A DNA stretch of 64,000 bases from CAYWVR01 sp964461715. Its GTDB lineage: Bacteria > Planctomycetota > Phycisphaerae > FEN-1346. The notes under the pieces are model-generated. The model worked only from the letters and a program-made list of their open reading frames with translations, ran no database searches and was not told where the DNA came from. Below are positions 17,916 to 25,816 of this stretch, piece by piece (the first letter of the stretch is position 1; the number at the start of each line of letters is the position of its first letter). The stretch lies in contig CAYWVR010000003.1 in the NCBI GenBank assembly GCA_964461715.1, positions 79,927 to 143,926 on the forward strand, in the 5' to 3' direction. The position numbers were made by a program, and so were the translations under genes.

Positions 17916-19447
17916 GGGTCGTCCTTGCCTTTCATGAGGGCGCGGGCCTGTTCCAGGAGGGCCACGGCCCGGTCGGTGCGTTCGGCGCGATGGTGAAGCC
18001 GGGCCTCGACGAACAGCGTCTCGGGCGTCGGGCGCGCGGCGTTCAGCGGCGCGACCAGCGCCAGGGCCTCGTCGTCGCGGCTCCCATCGCGCGCCAGGGC
18101 GGCGGCGGCCCTGGCGTTCATCCACAGGTCATTGCCGTGGTGGGTCGCCAGGTCGCGGTACGCCCGGGCGGCGCGGACCCAGCTCCCCTCGGCCTCGAGC
18201 TTCTCGGCCTCGCCCAAGCCGCGGTCGAGGGCCAGGGCCCGCTCGTCGGGTCGCGGCGGGCGGATCGCGACGCCCTTCTGCCGGAGGGCCTGGACCAGCG
18301 ACCGCGTCCCCCGCCCTTCCAGCACGCGGATCAGGCGCTCGCGGGCCAGGACCAGGCCCGGATGCGCGTCGGCGTGGCCCTCGATGGTGATAGCGGCTCG
18401 CGGATCGGCGAGGGCGGCGTGGAGGGCGTCCTCGACCCAGAGGATCCCGGGCTCGGCGGCGGGCGGCACGAGGGCGACGTAGTCGGCGTCCGACCCGGCC
18501 AGGGCCGCTTCGATCCGCGCCTCCAGCGGCGCGTCGTCCGCGGTCGGGACAGCCTCGAAGTGCGGCAGCGAAACGTTCAGTCGCCCGACCGCCGACCGCC
18601 CCGCCGGCAGCCGCACCCGGTACGGCATGAACGTCCACCCGTAGATGCCCCTCAGCATCTCGCCCACGCGCGCGTCGATCCGCTCCGGCAGGGGAACGAT
18701 GAGCAGGTCCGGCATCGCCGGCCAAGGCTTGGGCGGGCGCGTGGTGAGGATGGCGAGGATCGTCTGGGCGTACTTCTGGCGATCGCGGCGGAGGCGGTCG
18801 CTGATGCGGTCGCTGTCTTCGGCGGGCACGTAGTACTCGCCCGTGATCTCGGGCACGTGCAGCAAGTCCGTGAAGAACGCCAGCCGCCGCGTCATGTCCC
18901 AGTCGACCAGGACCCCGAGCGCCTCGTTGTACAGCCCGGCATGCTCCATCAGGTTCCGCCGGTGCGCGAGCGAGACGTGCAGGGCTAGGTTGAAGCAGCA
19001 GAGGTAGAAGCGGTCGAAGTCGCGGCTGACGGCGACGCGCTTCGCCAGGGGCAGGCGCGACCCGTCCGGCCCCGGCCGGTACCGAACCTTGTAGAGGTCC
19101 GTGTAGGCGGCCCCGCAGTCGGGGCAGGCCTCGAGGGCGTCGTGGAGCGATTGAAGATGGTGGGGGTACCACAGGTCGTCGTCGTCGAGATACGCGACGA
19201 TCCGTCCGCGGGCCTCGGCGAGGGCCTCGTTGAGCGAGGCGGCCTTGCCGCGATTCTCGCGCCGCTCGATGAGGCGGAACCGCGCATCGCCGAGGGCCTC
19301 GACCAGGTCCCCCACCGGCTCGCCGCCGTCGTTGACGACGAGGGCCTCGAAGTCCTCGAACGTCTGGGCCGCCGCGCTCGCCAGCGCCTCCGCCAGCGTG
19401 TCGCGGCGGTTGAAGGTCGGCATCAGGATGCTGACGGTCGGCGCCAT
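17906..19447 (-). CDS. GT2 glycosyltransferase with C-terminal TPR-like tail
   Basis: 513 residues if started at ATG 19447; an ATG at 19462 adds five residues and overlaps the previous gene. Residues 1-230 are a GT-A domain: PTVSILMPTFNRRDTLAEAL, ALVVNDGGE, then the DXD-type metal site IVAYLDDDDLWYPHH, and VLVDWDMTRRLAFF as the acceptor-side helix. The C-terminal ~130 residues look TPR-like (KLEAEGSWVRAARAYRDL, LFVEARLHHRAERTDRAVAL). It probably transfers sugar from a nucleotide donor in the cytoplasm. Its position after flgL and among three other transferases suggests flagellar protein glycosylation. Confidence 0.82.
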   Translation of the reverse strand: MAPTVSILMPTFNRRDTLAEALASAAAQTFEDFEALVVNDGGEPVGDLVEALGDARFRLIERRENRGKAASLNEALAEARGRIVAYLDDDDLWYPHHLQSLHDALEACPDCGAAYTDLYKVRYRPGPDGSRLPLAKRVAVSRDFDRFYLCCFNLALHVSLAHRRNLMEHAGLYNEALGVLVDWDMTRRLAFFTDLLHVPEITGEYYVPAEDSDRISDRLRRDRQKYAQTILAILTTRPPKPWPAMPDLLIVPLPERIDARVGEMLRGIYGWTFMPYRVRLPAGRSAVGRLNVSLPHFEAVPTADDAPLEARIEAALAGSDADYVALVPPAAEPGILWVEDALHAALADPRAAITIEGHADAHPGLVLARERLIRVLEGRGTRSLVQALRQKGVAIRPPRPDERALALDRGLGEAEKLEAEGSWVRAARAYRDLATHHGNDLWMNARAAAALARDGSRDDEALALVAPLNAARPTPETLFVEARLHHRAERTDRAVALLEQARALMKGKDDPCN

Positions 19448-19454
19448 AGGTCGG

Positions 19455-20942
19455 TTATCCATCCGCCGAGGCGACGCCGTCGAGGAAGGCGTCGACGTCG
19501 GCGGGGGCGGCGGCATGGAAGACCGCCGGCTTCTCGCACGGCGCCGCCTCCATCCGCGCAACGAGCGCCGCCACACGCGCGAGCTGACGCGCCCGCGGGT
19601 ACTCGCGCTCGATGCAGGCGCGGCACGCGGCGGGGGCGTAGGGGCCGTAGAGGATGCGACGGCAGAACTCGGCGGGCGTCCGGTACAGGTACTGCTCCGG
19701 CAGCATCGCCTTCGCCCCCGGGAAGACGTGCACCACCGGCACCACGCCGCGCGCCATCGCCTCCAGCACACCCACTGGGTGGCCCTCCGACGTGCTCGCG
19801 GAGACGAGGTAATGCTTGTCGGCGAGCCACGCGGCGACGTCGCTCTGCCATCCGTCGAACCGCACCGCGCCGGCGAGCCCCAACTCGGCGACGAGCATCT
19901 CGACGTACTGCCTCAGCGACCCGTCGTCCTGATACTCGCCCGCGAAGAAGAGGCGGTACTCCGGGTCGGCGTCGAGAAGCCGCCGGAAGCACTGGAGCAG
20001 CAGGCCAGGGTTCTTCCGGGCTTTCAGGTACCCCACGGCCGCCAGGTTCTTGCCGCGCCGCCTGGCGCGGAAACGGAACCGCTCCAGGTCGACGCCGTTC
20101 GGGATGGGCTCGACGTGCGTGCGGGATGCCAAGTCCGGCACCTTCGTCTCGAGAGCCTCGAGGATCGCAGGATTGCCAACCGTGACGAGAGCGTCGATCT
20201 GGTCCCAGTCGACCCTCTCGGGCCACGGCGTGAACGCCTCGAAGCGGTGGAGGCGGACGATGGTGCGACAGGTCTTCGGAAGGTGCGAGGCGAGGACGGC
20301 CTGGTTCGTACACCATTCGAGCCACGCGATGTCGCACCAGCGGAGAAGCTCGGCCGTCTCCTCGTCGCTCTGGCCGCGGGCGAGGCGCGTCTCGTAGCGG
20401 ACGCCGACGTACTCGACAATGTCCTTGAGGAACTTCGTGTCGCCGAACTCGGCGAGGAATGCGACCTTGGGCCGCTTGCTGCGGACGACCTCGTAGGCGG
20501 GCAGGAGGGCGTCCTTCATCGCGGGCTGGGCCCGGATTGCCCCGATCAGCGTCTCGACGGCCCCGGCCGCGTCGCCCGCGTCGATCTGGGCGCCGGCGGT
20601 GCGGCTCACGAGGTCCGGCGACAGGAGCCCGGCCTCCTGCATCGGGCCAAACAGGGCCGCCGCCTCCGCGGGCCGCCGGGCCGCCAGCCACACCTCCGCC
20701 AGGTTCCAGAGGGCCTGGCCGCGCTCGTCGCCGAGATGGTCGGCAGCGCGGCGAAGGAGATCGGCGGCCTCGTCAAGGCGGCCCTGGGCGTAGCAGAGGG
20801 CCCCGAGATCGTTGAGCGCCCGGCCGTGGTCCGGCTCGGCGGCGAGCAGCGCTTCGTACGCCGCCCGCGCCTCCTTGTGCTTGCCGGCCTCGGCCAGGGC
20901 CGCGCACCGGTCGTAGGTGGGCGGGTCCGTCTCGGAATGCAT
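19455..20942 (-). CDS. TPR domain fused to a group 1 glycosyltransferase
   Basis: 495 residues from ATG at 20942, AAGGAGA upstream. Residues 1-150 are TPR repeats (ARAAYEALLAAEPDHGRALN, LCYAQGRLDEAADLLRRAA). Residues ~165-470 form a GT-B transferase: DIAWLEWCTNQAVLASHLPK, RTIVRLHRFEAF, VEPIPNGVDLERF, VGYLKARKNPGLLLQCFRRL and SASTSEGHPVGVLEAMARG, the last being the nucleotide-sugar site. TPR-plus-GT fusions include protein O-glycosyltransferases in which TPRs hold the acceptor, but this GT domain is group-1-like, not OGT-like. It starts 14 bases after the preceding transferase, in the same run. Confidence 0.82.
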   Translation of the reverse strand: MHSETDPPTYDRCAALAEAGKHKEARAAYEALLAAEPDHGRALNDLGALCYAQGRLDEAADLLRRAADHLGDERGQALWNLAEVWLAARRPAEAAALFGPMQEAGLLSPDLVSRTAGAQIDAGDAAGAVETLIGAIRAQPAMKDALLPAYEVVRSKRPKVAFLAEFGDTKFLKDIVEYVGVRYETRLARGQSDEETAELLRWCDIAWLEWCTNQAVLASHLPKTCRTIVRLHRFEAFTPWPERVDWDQIDALVTVGNPAILEALETKVPDLASRTHVEPIPNGVDLERFRFRARRRGKNLAAVGYLKARKNPGLLLQCFRRLLDADPEYRLFFAGEYQDDGSLRQYVEMLVAELGLAGAVRFDGWQSDVAAWLADKHYLVSASTSEGHPVGVLEAMARGVVPVVHVFPGAKAMLPEQYLYRTPAEFCRRILYGPYAPAACRACIEREYPRARQLARVAALVARMEAAPCEKPAVFHAAAPADVDAFLDGVASADG

Positions 20943-20956
20943 CACGACCGTCTCCT

Positions 20957-22747
20957 TCAGGCGGTGGGTACGAGGGCGCGCTCGCGGTGCCGCGCAAGCC
21001 GGGAGCGCAGAGCCGCGGCGGCGGCACGGTCGGCCGGGCGGGCATTGACCTCGGCCTCGGCCAGGAGGGTGTCGGCCCGCGCGAGGAGCGGATGGTCCGG
21101 CGGCGCGTCGCGCTGGATCGCCTTGGCGGCGAGGAGGCGGCCCACGTTCAGCCGCGGGTCCTCTCCCAGGTCCCGCCCGCGCGCGTCGACCAGGCCCTCG
21201 AGCGGCACGGCCTCCAGGATTTGCTCGGTGAGCCGCGCGAAGATCTCCAGGTGCACCGGCACCAAATCCGGCCGCCCCGTCGACGTCTGATGCCCGGTGA
21301 TGAGCGGCAGCGGAAGGTAGACGTCGCGGAGGTCCCCGACCAAGGCCGCCCGCACGAAGAATTCGTAGTCCTGGCCGCGCGGGAATGCGGCGTCGTAGGG
21401 CCCGAGGCGGTCGTAGAGGTCGCGGCGGACGAGGGCCGTCGCGTCGATGATCGCGCACCCGCGGAGCATGGAGGCGGCGGGGCCTTCGAGGCCCGCGGTG
21501 CGGCCCCGTCGCACCTCGACAACGCGTCCCGCCTCGTCCGTCTGGAGCCAGTCGCCATGGACGATCGTGGCCGAGGGGTCGCGTGCGACGGCCTCCACCT
21601 GGGCGGCGATCCGCCCGGGGAGCGACCGGTCGTCCGACCCGATCCATGCGATCCACGCGCCCCGCGCCTCGGCCAGGACGCGGTTCCGAGCGGCGGGCCG
21701 GCCCGCGTGCTCCATCGCGACGAGGCGGACCCGCGGGTCCTCCAGGTGCGGCCACACGGCTTCGCCCGTCCCATCGGTCGAGCCGTCGTCGACGACGACG
21801 ATTTCGAGGGGGGCGTACGTCTGGCGCCGGTGGCTCTCGATGCACGGGCCGACGTCGCGCTCGCGGTTATAGACAAAGATACCCACGGTGACGAGCGGAG
21901 GACTCTCGACGCGCACGTGCGACCGGGGATCCCGTTCGCCTGCCCCCGGGGCAACCACCACGCCGCCGTCGATCTCCGCCGGCCGTCCCGTCGCCGCGCT
22001 CACGCGCGAGGCGACCTCCTCGGCCGACGGACCGCTGCCGCGCGAGAGGACCGCCGCCAACGTGCCGCCGGGCTTCAGGACGGAAACGGCTCCGTCGTAC
22101 GCTTCGGCCAGGGCGGGCGCGGGCCAGAGGACAACGGCGTCGGCCTGCCCTTCCCCGAGCGCCGACGCGTCGTGGGCGACGGCACACCCGCAGGACGTAT
22201 CGAGGAAGGCGGCGACCTCGTCCGGCGGGTCGCCCAGCAGGAAGACGTCACCCGTACACAGCTCCCCCAGCCGCGCGATCCGCTGCCACGTCGGAACGGT
22301 CAGGCCGCGCGGCGGGGCGACGAGAATCTCCGTGAGCGCGTCGAGCGCGCCGGGCCCGTCGTCGTCGGGCACCACGTGGATGCGGGCCCGGCCCGCGGGC
22401 GGCGGGGCGGTTCGGCGCACGTGGGCGGCCGCCCCGGGCGTCGGCACCACGAGGTCCCCGACGAGCCGCCAAAAGTCCGGCCCCGGCAGGTGTCGCGCTT
22501 CGTCCGCGCCGAGCCGAAGGACCGCCCCCGGCAGCCACGCCGCCGTCGGGCGGGCGAGGAGCGCATCGAGCAGCGGGCCGGCGCCCTCGAACCAGACCCG
22601 CCCGGCCCCGTCGAGAGCCGGGAGCGCCTCCTCGATCGTCGCGTCGCCGCGCATCAGACGCAGGGCAAGCGGCGGGGTGGCGGCGGCGCGGCGGAAGAAC
22701 TCCCGCGACCCCGCGAACGTCCGCGCTATGACGACGGCAACCTGCAT
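20957..22747 (-). CDS. Multidomain GT2 glycosyltransferase, paralogue A
   Basis: 596 residues from ATG at 22747, which has AGGAGG 4-5 bases upstream. The first ~140 residues (AVVIARTFAGSREFFRRAA, VWFEGAGPLLDALL) match the N terminus of the next gene upstream. Residues ~170-270 have a methyltransferase-like tail, AYDGAVSVLKPGGTLAAVLS, without a clear SAM-binding glycine loop. Residues ~290-500 are GT2: LVTVGIFVYNRERDVGPCIE, IVVVDDGSTDGTGEAV, AWIAWIGSDDRSLPGRIAAQ (metal site SDD), and RGQDYEFFVRAALVG. The start overlaps the upstream gene by 22 bases. Role inferred from context: glycosylation of a flagellar component. Confidence 0.82.
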   Translation of the reverse strand: MQVAVVIARTFAGSREFFRRAAATPPLALRLMRGDATIEEALPALDGAGRVWFEGAGPLLDALLARPTAAWLPGAVLRLGADEARHLPGPDFWRLVGDLVVPTPGAAAHVRRTAPPPAGRARIHVVPDDDGPGALDALTEILVAPPRGLTVPTWQRIARLGELCTGDVFLLGDPPDEVAAFLDTSCGCAVAHDASALGEGQADAVVLWPAPALAEAYDGAVSVLKPGGTLAAVLSRGSGPSAEEVASRVSAATGRPAEIDGGVVVAPGAGERDPRSHVRVESPPLVTVGIFVYNRERDVGPCIESHRRQTYAPLEIVVVDDGSTDGTGEAVWPHLEDPRVRLVAMEHAGRPAARNRVLAEARGAWIAWIGSDDRSLPGRIAAQVEAVARDPSATIVHGDWLQTDEAGRVVEVRRGRTAGLEGPAASMLRGCAIIDATALVRRDLYDRLGPYDAAFPRGQDYEFFVRAALVGDLRDVYLPLPLITGHQTSTGRPDLVPVHLEIFARLTEQILEAVPLEGLVDARGRDLGEDPRLNVGRLLAAKAIQRDAPPDHPLLARADTLLAEAEVNARPADRAAAAALRSRLARHRERALVPTA

Positions 22748-24285
22748 GCGGCCTCCTGGAGCCCCCGGCCCTCGGTCACGCCCGCCTCGCGGAGATGGCG
22801 CGCGGCCAGAGCGTAGATCGGATGCCCTTCCTCGCCGAGGCAGAGCCGCCCCAGGGCGAGGAGCCGGCGCCCGAGGGCCCGGTGCGGGTTTTCGTGCAAA
22901 TAGCGTGCCAGGGGCGGCGTCACGCCTTCGACGCCGAATCGCGCCACCAGCCGCTCGACGATCGGCACGAACCCGTCGAGTGCGATTCGAAGGTTCCCGG
23001 GCTTCGCGGGCCCGCGGTGGTTGACGATGAGCGTCGCGGGGACGTGCCGAAGGACAACGTCGCCCGCCTCGGCCAAGCGCGTCCAGAGCTCGTAATCCTC
23101 GCACCGGACGAACCGCGGATCGTACCCCCCGAACCGCGCCATCAGGGCCCGCCGAACCATCACAGACGTGTGCAGGATGGGGCAGATGCCCGTCAGACTC
23201 GCCACGAGCATCCACGGCAGGTCCGCCGCCCGGACGTCCCGATACCGTCGGTGCTGGATGACGCGGCCGGTCGGGTCGACCAGGAGCGCGTCGGAGAAGA
23301 AGAGGTCGGCCTCGGGATGGGCCTCGGCGGCCTCGGCCAGGACGCGGGCCCGATTCGGCGTGTCCTCATCGTCGGCGTCGAGCCAAAGGACGTACTCGCC
23401 CCGCGCCTCGCGAAGCCCCGTGTTGCGGGCGCCCACTTGACCGACGTGGTCGATGTATAAATACCGTACGCGCGCGTCGTCGAAATGCGCCCGGACGCGG
23501 CCGCCCGTCCCGTCGGTCGAGCCATCGTCGACGACCAGGATCTCTTCGAGCGGATACGTCTGCCGCCGCAGGCCGGCCAGCGCCCGGTCGATCGTCGCGG
23601 CCCCGTTGTAGACGGGGATGACGGCGGAGATGGAGACGGGCGCGGGTGCGGGCGGCGCCTCGGCAGGGCCGGAAACGTCACCATTCACCTCGACGCGCGC
23701 GCCGCGGCCCACCAAGTCGGGCCACGTGATGTGGGTATCGGCTTCGGACGGGTCGTTCGCGAGCGTCCGACCGTAGGAGACGGTCAGGTACGCGCCCAAC
23801 TCCCGCGGGGCGCGCGGGTCGACCCACACGCGTCCCGCCGCTTCCTCGGCCACGCGCCGGATGGCGTCCCAGGCCTCGACGGACGCGTCGGCCACCCCCT
23901 TGACGACCAGAGCCTGGAGCGTCGCAAGGTCAGGGGCGACACTGGCGCGGAAGGCGCCGACCTCCGGAAGAAGCGATTCGTGGTCGATCACGATCTCGCC
24001 GACGATGCGGTCGGCGTCGGGCGGCAGGGCCGCCAGGTCCGCCCGATGCGCGTGCAGGTACGCCCGAGGCAGGTGCGCCGCGACGGGCATCCCGGCAAGC
24101 GCGGAGAGGACCGGTCCCGCGCCCTCGAACCAGATTCGGTCAGCGGCGGCGAGCGCGGCCAGGGCCTCCCGCGGGTCCGCGTCGCTGCGCACCAGCGTCG
24201 TGCGGACCTGCGGATGGGCCGTCGCGGCCGCCAGCAGCGGTCGGGTGGTCTCAAACGTCCGGGTCACGACGAAAGCGAGGTGCAT
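22726..24285 (-). CDS. Multidomain GT2 glycosyltransferase, paralogue B
   Basis: 519 residues from ATG at 24285, GGGAAGG upstream. The N-terminal ~130 residues (LAFVVTRTFETTRPLLAAA, RIWFEGAGPVLSALAGMP) are homologous to paralogue A; a middle region of about 100 residues differs. The GT2 domain starts near 225: VSISAVIPVYNGAATIDRAL, ILVVDDGSTDGTGGRV, then YVLWLDADDEDTPNRARVL with the DADDE metal site, and CEDYELWTRLAEAGDVVL. It begins 38 bases after flgL on the same strand with no terminator visible, so it is probably co-transcribed with the hook genes. Confidence 0.84.
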   Translation of the reverse strand: MHLAFVVTRTFETTRPLLAAATAHPQVRTTLVRSDADPREALAALAAADRIWFEGAGPVLSALAGMPVAAHLPRAYLHAHRADLAALPPDADRIVGEIVIDHESLLPEVGAFRASVAPDLATLQALVVKGVADASVEAWDAIRRVAEEAAGRVWVDPRAPRELGAYLTVSYGRTLANDPSEADTHITWPDLVGRGARVEVNGDVSGPAEAPPAPAPVSISAVIPVYNGAATIDRALAGLRRQTYPLEEILVVDDGSTDGTGGRVRAHFDDARVRYLYIDHVGQVGARNTGLREARGEYVLWLDADDEDTPNRARVLAEAAEAHPEADLFFSDALLVDPTGRVIQHRRYRDVRAADLPWMLVASLTGICPILHTSVMVRRALMARFGGYDPRFVRCEDYELWTRLAEAGDVVLRHVPATLIVNHRGPAKPGNLRIALDGFVPIVERLVARFGVEGVTPPLARYLHENPHRALGRRLLALGRLCLGEEGHPIYALAARHLREAGVTEGRGLQEAACRLPSS

Positions 24286-24323
24286 GGCGACCTTCCCGGC
24301 GCGAGCGGCGCCCGACGCGGCGC

Positions 24324-25748
24324 CTAGAGGTAATCGAGGAGCGAGAGGCGCAGCAGGTGGGCGGCGCTCGTGAGTGTCATCTCGTAGAGCGTCTGACGGC
24401 GGGCCAGCTCCGTGGCCACCTGGACGACGTCGGCGTTCTCGAGGGCCGCCGTCTGGTCGGAGGCGAACGCCTCGAGGTTCTCCAGGCTCTCGTCGAGCGA
24501 TGCGAGGGCCCCGAGCCGCGCGCCGCACATGACCTGGCCCTTGGTGAGCCCGTCGGAGACCTCCGTCAGGGCGCCGATCCCGCGGTTGATCGCGTCGAGA
24601 TGCTCCTCGCTACTGAGGCCCTGGGCGTTCAGGAGTGCGTCGCGCACCGACATCATCGCCCCGAACAGGTCGTACGTCCCCTCGACCGTGACGGGCTCGA
24701 CGCCGGTCCGAACGATGCCGGTCGCATCGACGTAAAGGACGCGCCGGTCGTTGTCCCAGTCGATCACAACCTGGTTCGGGTCGGCGAAGTTGATGACGAC
24801 GGGCGAGCTTCCGTTGAGGGACATGCGGCCGGTGGCCTGGATGCCGACCGTGCCGACGAAGCCGTCGACGATGCCGGTCGTGTCGACGTAGACGGTCTCG
24901 CCGCCGGGGGCCGTGACGGCCAGGCGCGTCTCGGTCCGGTCGAAGGAGACCGCCTCGCCGCCGTCGAGACGCAACGTGCCGGCGGGAACGTCGATCTCGA
25001 GGGTGTGGCCGTTGCCGAGGATCGCGTCGGCGGTGGCGCTGTCGGCGGCAGGCGCGACCCCGCTCGCCCCCAGATACGTCGTCGCTTCGTGCGTCAAGGT
25101 CAGGCACGACTCGCCGCGCACGCTGGGCGTGCCGACGCCCGGGGCGGCGCCGGTCGCTCCGTGGAACTCGGGCGGCCGCCGGGCGGCGCTTCGGAACACG
25201 TCCTCGCCCACCAGCACCCCCGCGTACTTCACGCCGCGCGACACCGGCACCTCCACCGCGTGGTAGCTGCCGGCGTAGCGGACGCCGACGATCACCTCGC
25301 CGTCGCGCTCCAGCTCGTAGGGCGGGGCGGCGGAGTTCGACCCGGCAAACAGGTACTGGCCCCGGTGCCGCGTGTTCGCCAGCGACACCACCTGCCCGAG
25401 AAGGGAATCGATCTCGTGGGCGAGGGCCTCGCGGCTAGCCGCGGAGTAGGTGCCGGTGGCGCCCTGGGCGGCGAGGGTGCGGACGCGAGCCAGCGCCTCG
25501 GAGATCTGGCCGACGACGCTCGAGGCCACGCTCAGCGAATCGCTGACAGTGCCGATGTTGTTGCGGTAGGCCCCGAGGGTGTGCGTCTCGGTCCGCAGAC
25601 CGAGCATGCGGAAGGCATCGGCCGGGGCATCACTGGCGCGCCGCACGCGCGACCCGGAGGCGATCATCTCCTGGAGCCGGGCCAGCGCCGCCGTATGCTT
25701 CGCCAAGGCCGACTGCGTCCCGCTGATAATCGTGCCCCAACCGGCCAT
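24324..25748 (-). CDS. flgL: Flagellar hook-filament junction protein FlgL
   Basis: 474 residues from ATG at 25748, GAGGTGA upstream. The flagellin-like N terminus (SGTQSALAKHTAALARLQEM, then SGSRVRRASDAPADAFRMLG) and the C terminus (SLENLEAFASDQTAALENAD, VVQVATELARRQTLYEMTL) are those of FlgL, which caps the hook and seats the filament. It is longer than the enterobacterial protein (about 317 residues) because of a beta-rich insert at roughly 150-370, probably surface-exposed. FlgK is 68 bases upstream. Exported by the flagellar type III apparatus, so no signal peptide is expected or seen. Confidence 0.95.
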   Translation of the reverse strand: MAGWGTIISGTQSALAKHTAALARLQEMIASGSRVRRASDAPADAFRMLGLRTETHTLGAYRNNIGTVSDSLSVASSVVGQISEALARVRTLAAQGATGTYSAASREALAHEIDSLLGQVVSLANTRHRGQYLFAGSNSAAPPYELERDGEVIVGVRYAGSYHAVEVPVSRGVKYAGVLVGEDVFRSAARRPPEFHGATGAAPGVGTPSVRGESCLTLTHEATTYLGASGVAPAADSATADAILGNGHTLEIDVPAGTLRLDGGEAVSFDRTETRLAVTAPGGETVYVDTTGIVDGFVGTVGIQATGRMSLNGSSPVVINFADPNQVVIDWDNDRRVLYVDATGIVRTGVEPVTVEGTYDLFGAMMSVRDALLNAQGLSSEEHLDAINRGIGALTEVSDGLTKGQVMCGARLGALASLDESLENLEAFASDQTAALENADVVQVATELARRQTLYEMTLTSAAHLLRLSLLDYL

Positions 25749-25816
25749 GCCTCACCTCGTCTCCCCAGTCGCGGCCGGCCCGGACGGCCGCCGCGCGCGT
25801 TCGTGCCGAAAGTTCG

